This document shows, one piece after another, positions 61,492 to 64,000 of a DNA stretch of 64,000 bases. Positions within the stretch are counted from its first letter, which is position 1; every line of letters starts with the position of its first letter. Under the pieces are notes generated by a model, which did not search any database, was not told the origin of the DNA, and saw only the letters and a program-made list of their open reading frames with translations. This stretch comes from Prevotella sp. (GTDB lineage: Bacteria; Bacteroidota; Bacteroidia; Bacteroidales; Dysgonomonadaceae). The stretch is taken from NCBI GenBank assembly GCA_031285625.1, contig JAITVV010000092.1, forward strand, positions 157,679 to 221,678. The letters run 5' to 3'. Both the position numbers and the translations under genes were made by a program.

Positions 61492-61878
61492 ATGGAAGTA
61501 GTAAATGCAATAGGAAGACGTAAAGCTGCTGTAGCTCGCGTGTTCGTAAGCGAAGGAACCGGAAAAATAGTGATCAACAAACGTGAACTAGATAATTACT
61601 TCCCTTCAACTATTCTTCAGTATGTTGTAAAACAACCGCTAAACAAATTAGCTGTTGCTGAAAAATACGACATCAAGATTAACCTGAACGGTGGTGGATA
61701 TAAAGGACAAGCAGAAGCTGCACGTCTTGGTATCGCCCGTGCTTTGGTGAAAATGAACCCTGAAGATAAGGCTGCTCTTAGAGCTGAAGGATTTATGACT
61801 CGTGACCCACGCGTTGTAGAACGTAAAAAACCGGGACAACCAAAAGCAAGAAAAAGATTTCAATTCTCAAAACGTTAA
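61492..61878 (+). CDS. rpsI: 30S ribosomal protein S9
   Basis: A 128-residue protein with the start NAIGRRKAAVARVFVSEGTG, the middle GGGYKGQAEAARLGIARALV and the basic tail ending KARKRFQFSKR, which reaches the P-site tRNA in the ribosome. It is the second gene of the rplM operon. Confidence 0.98.
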   Translation: MEVVNAIGRRKAAVARVFVSEGTGKIVINKRELDNYFPSTILQYVVKQPLNKLAVAEKYDIKINLNGGGYKGQAEAARLGIARALVKMNPEDKAALRAEGFMTRDPRVVERKKPGQPKARKRFQFSKR

Positions 61879-62070
61879 TTTGGATATTATTTTACCCAAT
61901 TACGCTTTCACGGCTTATGCCGCTTAAAAGTTATAAGTTGGTTAATATATAATGATGAGTCGGCTCATCTCGAAATTACGTTTAGTATCTAAATTGCCGG
62001 GACTTCTAAAAATGAGCTACCCGACAATTCGCTAACAGAAAAAGAAAGTAAACGAAACAAAAAACTAAAA
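61879..62070 (+). promoter_or_regulatory. Structured leader upstream of rpsB
   Basis: Three hairpins are visible: CGGC-TTAT-GCCG (about 61912-61923), GATGAG-TCGG-CTCATC (about 61954-61969) and TTGCCGGG with CCCGACAA around an 18-nt loop (about 61995-62028). This much structure before rpsB suggests an autoregulatory S2 leader, as is known for rpsB in other bacteria. No clear promoter was identified, so read-through from rpsI is possible. Confidence 0.45.
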
Positions 62071-62922
62071 ATGGCAAAATTAGAATTCGACCAATTATTA
62101 GAAGCAGGTGCACACTTCGGTCACTTGAAAAGAAAATGGAATCCGGCTATGGCTCCTTACATTTTCATGGAGCGCAATGGTATCCATATCATTGACCTTT
62201 ATAAAACAATAGCTAAGACTGAGGAAGCTACTGCTGCATTGAAGCAAATAGCTAAATCAGGTAAAAAAATATTATTTGTAGCAACAAAGAAACAAGCAAA
62301 ACAAGTTGTAGCAGATCTAGCCCTATCAGTAAATATGCCATACGTGGTAGAACGCTGGCCGGGAGGTATGTTGACTAACTTCCCTACTATCCGTAAGGCT
62401 GTTAAGAAAATGTCAACTATCGATAAAATGATAAAAGACGGTACTTTTGAGACTTTGTCGAAAAGAGAAAGACTTCAGGTAACACGTCAACGTGCCAAAC
62501 TTGAAAAAACATTAGGTTCTATTCAGGATTTAACTCGTCTTCCATCTGCATTATTTGTAGTAGACGTAATGAAAGAACACATTGCGGTAAGAGAGGCTAA
62601 CCGTTTGGGGATACCTGTATTTGCTATGGTAGATACAAACTCTAACCCGGATGATATCGACTTTGTAATCCCAGCTAATGATGACGCTGCAAAATCTATT
62701 GAGTTAATACTTGGTACACTTTGCGAAGGAATTAAAGAAGGTCTGGAAGAAAGAAAGATCGAAAAAGCTGACAGCGCTGCTGCTGAAGCTCAACAGGACG
62801 AAGATGGCGCTCCTAGAAGAGAACGCAAAGCAAAAGCAGGTGCTAAAAAAGCAGTAACTAAAGAAGATCAGGAAGCAATCAATGCGGCTGTAGCCAGCAA
62901 GTTTGCTAAAGAGGAAGAGTAA
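62071..62922 (+). CDS. rpsB: 30S ribosomal protein S2
   Basis: A 283-residue protein with LLEAGAHFGHLKRKWNPAMA, FVATKKQAKQVVADLA, RWPGGMLTNFPTIRKAVKKM, and GIPVFAMVDTNSNPDDIDFV. The Ala/Lys/Glu-rich C-terminal extension (from about 240) is typical of Bacteroidetes S2. It is followed by a terminator and tsf. Confidence 0.98.
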   Translation: MAKLEFDQLLEAGAHFGHLKRKWNPAMAPYIFMERNGIHIIDLYKTIAKTEEATAALKQIAKSGKKILFVATKKQAKQVVADLALSVNMPYVVERWPGGMLTNFPTIRKAVKKMSTIDKMIKDGTFETLSKRERLQVTRQRAKLEKTLGSIQDLTRLPSALFVVDVMKEHIAVREANRLGIPVFAMVDTNSNPDDIDFVIPANDDAAKSIELILGTLCEGIKEGLEERKIEKADSAAAEAQQDEDGAPRRERKAKAGAKKAVTKEDQEAINAAVASKFAKEEE

Positions 62923-62929
62923 TAGTACA

Positions 62930-62990
62930 AAGACTAAGAAAATAGCCTCTAAGACTCTTCTTAGGGACTATTTCTTAGTCTTTTTTCTTT
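62930..62990 (+). terminator. Terminator between rpsB and tsf
   Basis: AAGACTAAGAAA and TTTCTTAGTCTT form a long stem with an inner TAG/CTA helix, followed by TTTTCTTTG. It probably sets the ratio of S2 to EF-Ts mRNA. Confidence 0.85.
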
Positions 62991-63026
62991 GAAAATAATT
63001 ATAAACAAAAATAAAAGGAGAAAAAC

Positions 63027-63851
63027 ATGGCAATTTCTATGGCAGACATCCAACACCTTCGCAAAATGACAGGCGCAGGTATGATGGATTGTAAAAATGC
63101 TTTAACCGAAGCAGAAGGAGATTTTGATAAAGCAATCGAAATAATTCGTAAAAAAGGACAAGCTTTTGCTGCAAAACGTGAAGACCGCGATGCAACAGAA
63201 GGTTGTGTGTTGGCTGCAACAAACGGCGATTTCGCTGCAATAGTAGCAGTAAACTGCGAAACTGACTTTGTGGCAATGAACGGCGATTTCGTAGGTATGA
63301 CTAAGTCGATACTTGATGCTGCATTGTCTAACAAACCTGCTGATATAGATACACTGAAAGGTATTAAGGTAGGAGACCGTACAATCGCAGAACTTGTAAC
63401 TGACAGAATGGGTGTTACAGGTGAAAAAATGGAATTGAACGTGTATAAGCAAATCACTGCTCCTACAGTAGTGGCATATGTTCACCCGGGTAATAAGCTG
63501 GCAGCTGTCGTTGGCTTCAACAAACCGAATGTTGATGAGCAGGTAGCTAAAGATATAGCTATGCAAATCGCTGCTATGAGTCCTGTTGCTCTGGTACCGG
63601 AAGAAGTTTCGGAAGAAATAAAAGAAAGAGAAGTTAAGATTGCCAGAGAAAAAGCTGTTGAAGCAGGCAAACCTGAAAACTTAATTGACAGGATCGCTGA
63701 AGGCGCATTGCAGAAATTCTACAAAGAATTTACACTTCTTCAACAGGAATTTGTGAAAAACCCTAAGCAAACAATAGCTCAGTATCTTGCGCAACATGAT
63801 AAAGAGCTTGCTGTTACAGGTTTCCAACGTTTTACGTTGAATGCTGAGTAA
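63027..63851 (+). CDS. tsf: Translation elongation factor Ts
   Basis: A 274-residue protein with the EF-Ts start MADIQHLRKMTGAGMMDCKN, the TDFV motif in AVNCETDFVAMNGDF, and the C-terminal region LLQQEFVKNPKQTIAQYLAQ. It exchanges GDP for GTP on EF-Tu. A purine-rich AAAGGAGAAAA lies before the ATG, one of the few clear Shine-Dalgarno sites in the window. Confidence 0.98.
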   Translation: MAISMADIQHLRKMTGAGMMDCKNALTEAEGDFDKAIEIIRKKGQAFAAKREDRDATEGCVLAATNGDFAAIVAVNCETDFVAMNGDFVGMTKSILDAALSNKPADIDTLKGIKVGDRTIAELVTDRMGVTGEKMELNVYKQITAPTVVAYVHPGNKLAAVVGFNKPNVDEQVAKDIAMQIAAMSPVALVPEEVSEEIKEREVKIAREKAVEAGKPENLIDRIAEGALQKFYKEFTLLQQEFVKNPKQTIAQYLAQHDKELAVTGFQRFTLNAE

Positions 63852-63873
63852 TAGGAGAAAATTCAGCTATATA

Positions 63874-63910
63874 AAAAATAAAAAAGGCTTCTTATGAAGC
63901 CTTTTTTATT
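63874..63910 (+). terminator. Terminator after tsf
   Basis: AAAAAAGGCTTC, loop TTAT, GAAGCCTTTTTTATT. Confidence 0.92.
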
Positions 63911-63955
63911 GAAAAAGGCTTATCCGTTAAATTTATTAATCAAGAGGGTCTAAAA

Positions 63956-64000
63956 ATGAAAACTATCCATTTATTGTTTTTACTATTGTTTTTATTGAAT
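63956..64000 (+). CDS. Start of an exported protein (partial)
   Basis: Fifteen codons from ATG at 63956 encode KTIHLLFLLLFLLN, the beginning of a signal peptide, running off the right edge. AGAGGG lies about 10 bp upstream. Nothing can be said about function. Confidence 0.55.
   Translation, partial: MKTIHLLFLLLFLLN

Overview
The window reads as a Bacteroidetes chromosome, order Bacteroidales. A Dysgonomonas-like genus is my guess rather than something proven. Supporting signs are a SusC/SusD pair, SprA directly after ruvA, an RprX/RprY-type two-component pair, AT-rich DNA with few Shine-Dalgarno sites, and several promoters of the Bacteroidetes form TTG-N19-TAnnTTTG (clearest at tRNA-His and rplM).

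Region 1 (1-7.5 kb) looks like an RNA quality-control island. It holds the N-terminus of a superfamily II helicase, a NYN nuclease fused to a LOTUS domain, a bacterial Ro60 (Rsr), a FkbM-type methyltransferase and an RlaP-type nucleotidyltransferase. A small Y-like RNA lies directly after the rsr stop codon. Five more Y-like RNAs lie in tandem at 6662-7352, all on the minus strand, and several enclose a tRNA mimic. A second cluster (28582-28935) has a Y RNA whose inner part is an almost complete, circularly permuted tRNA with a 7-bp acceptor stem. It is followed 7 nt later by a tRNA-like RNA in normal order with a large structured insert. rsr and both clusters share an upstream dyad of the form CGCA-N7-TGCG followed 14-15 bp later by CTTTG. 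I regard this Ro-Y RNA system as the most notable content of the window.

Region 2 (7.5-28 kb, all minus strand) is a polysaccharide utilization locus aimed at alpha-mannosides. It contains a SusC/SusD pair, a DUF6377-type TPR regulator, an ECF sigma factor with a very short anti-sigma-like partner, an SGNH hydrolase, a GH38-like enzyme, three GH92 alpha-mannosidases and a GH130 enzyme. SusCD would import mannose-rich glycans, GH92/GH38 would trim alpha-mannose, GH130 would act on beta-mannosides, and the SGNH enzyme would remove ester decorations.

Region 3 (28-48 kb) is mixed. It has a TonB C-terminal domain protein, a glutamine-amidotransferase/M19 dipeptidase fusion, a dicarboxylate symporter, tRNA-His, two secreted proteins (one with a decayed metzincin domain plus leucine-rich repeats) and catalase. 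A short UvrA paralogue and a PPOX-hydrolase-WYL regulator operon share an operator. An AraC/GyrI regulator, an M3 peptidase and a nitroreductase complete the region.

Region 4 (48-64 kb) is core genome: ruvA, sprA, rprX/rprY-like genes, thyA, a GNAT acetyltransferase, rplM-rpsI, rpsB, tsf and the start of one more exported protein. Structured leaders precede rplM and rpsB. Annotation is from reading alone; no database search or folding program was run.
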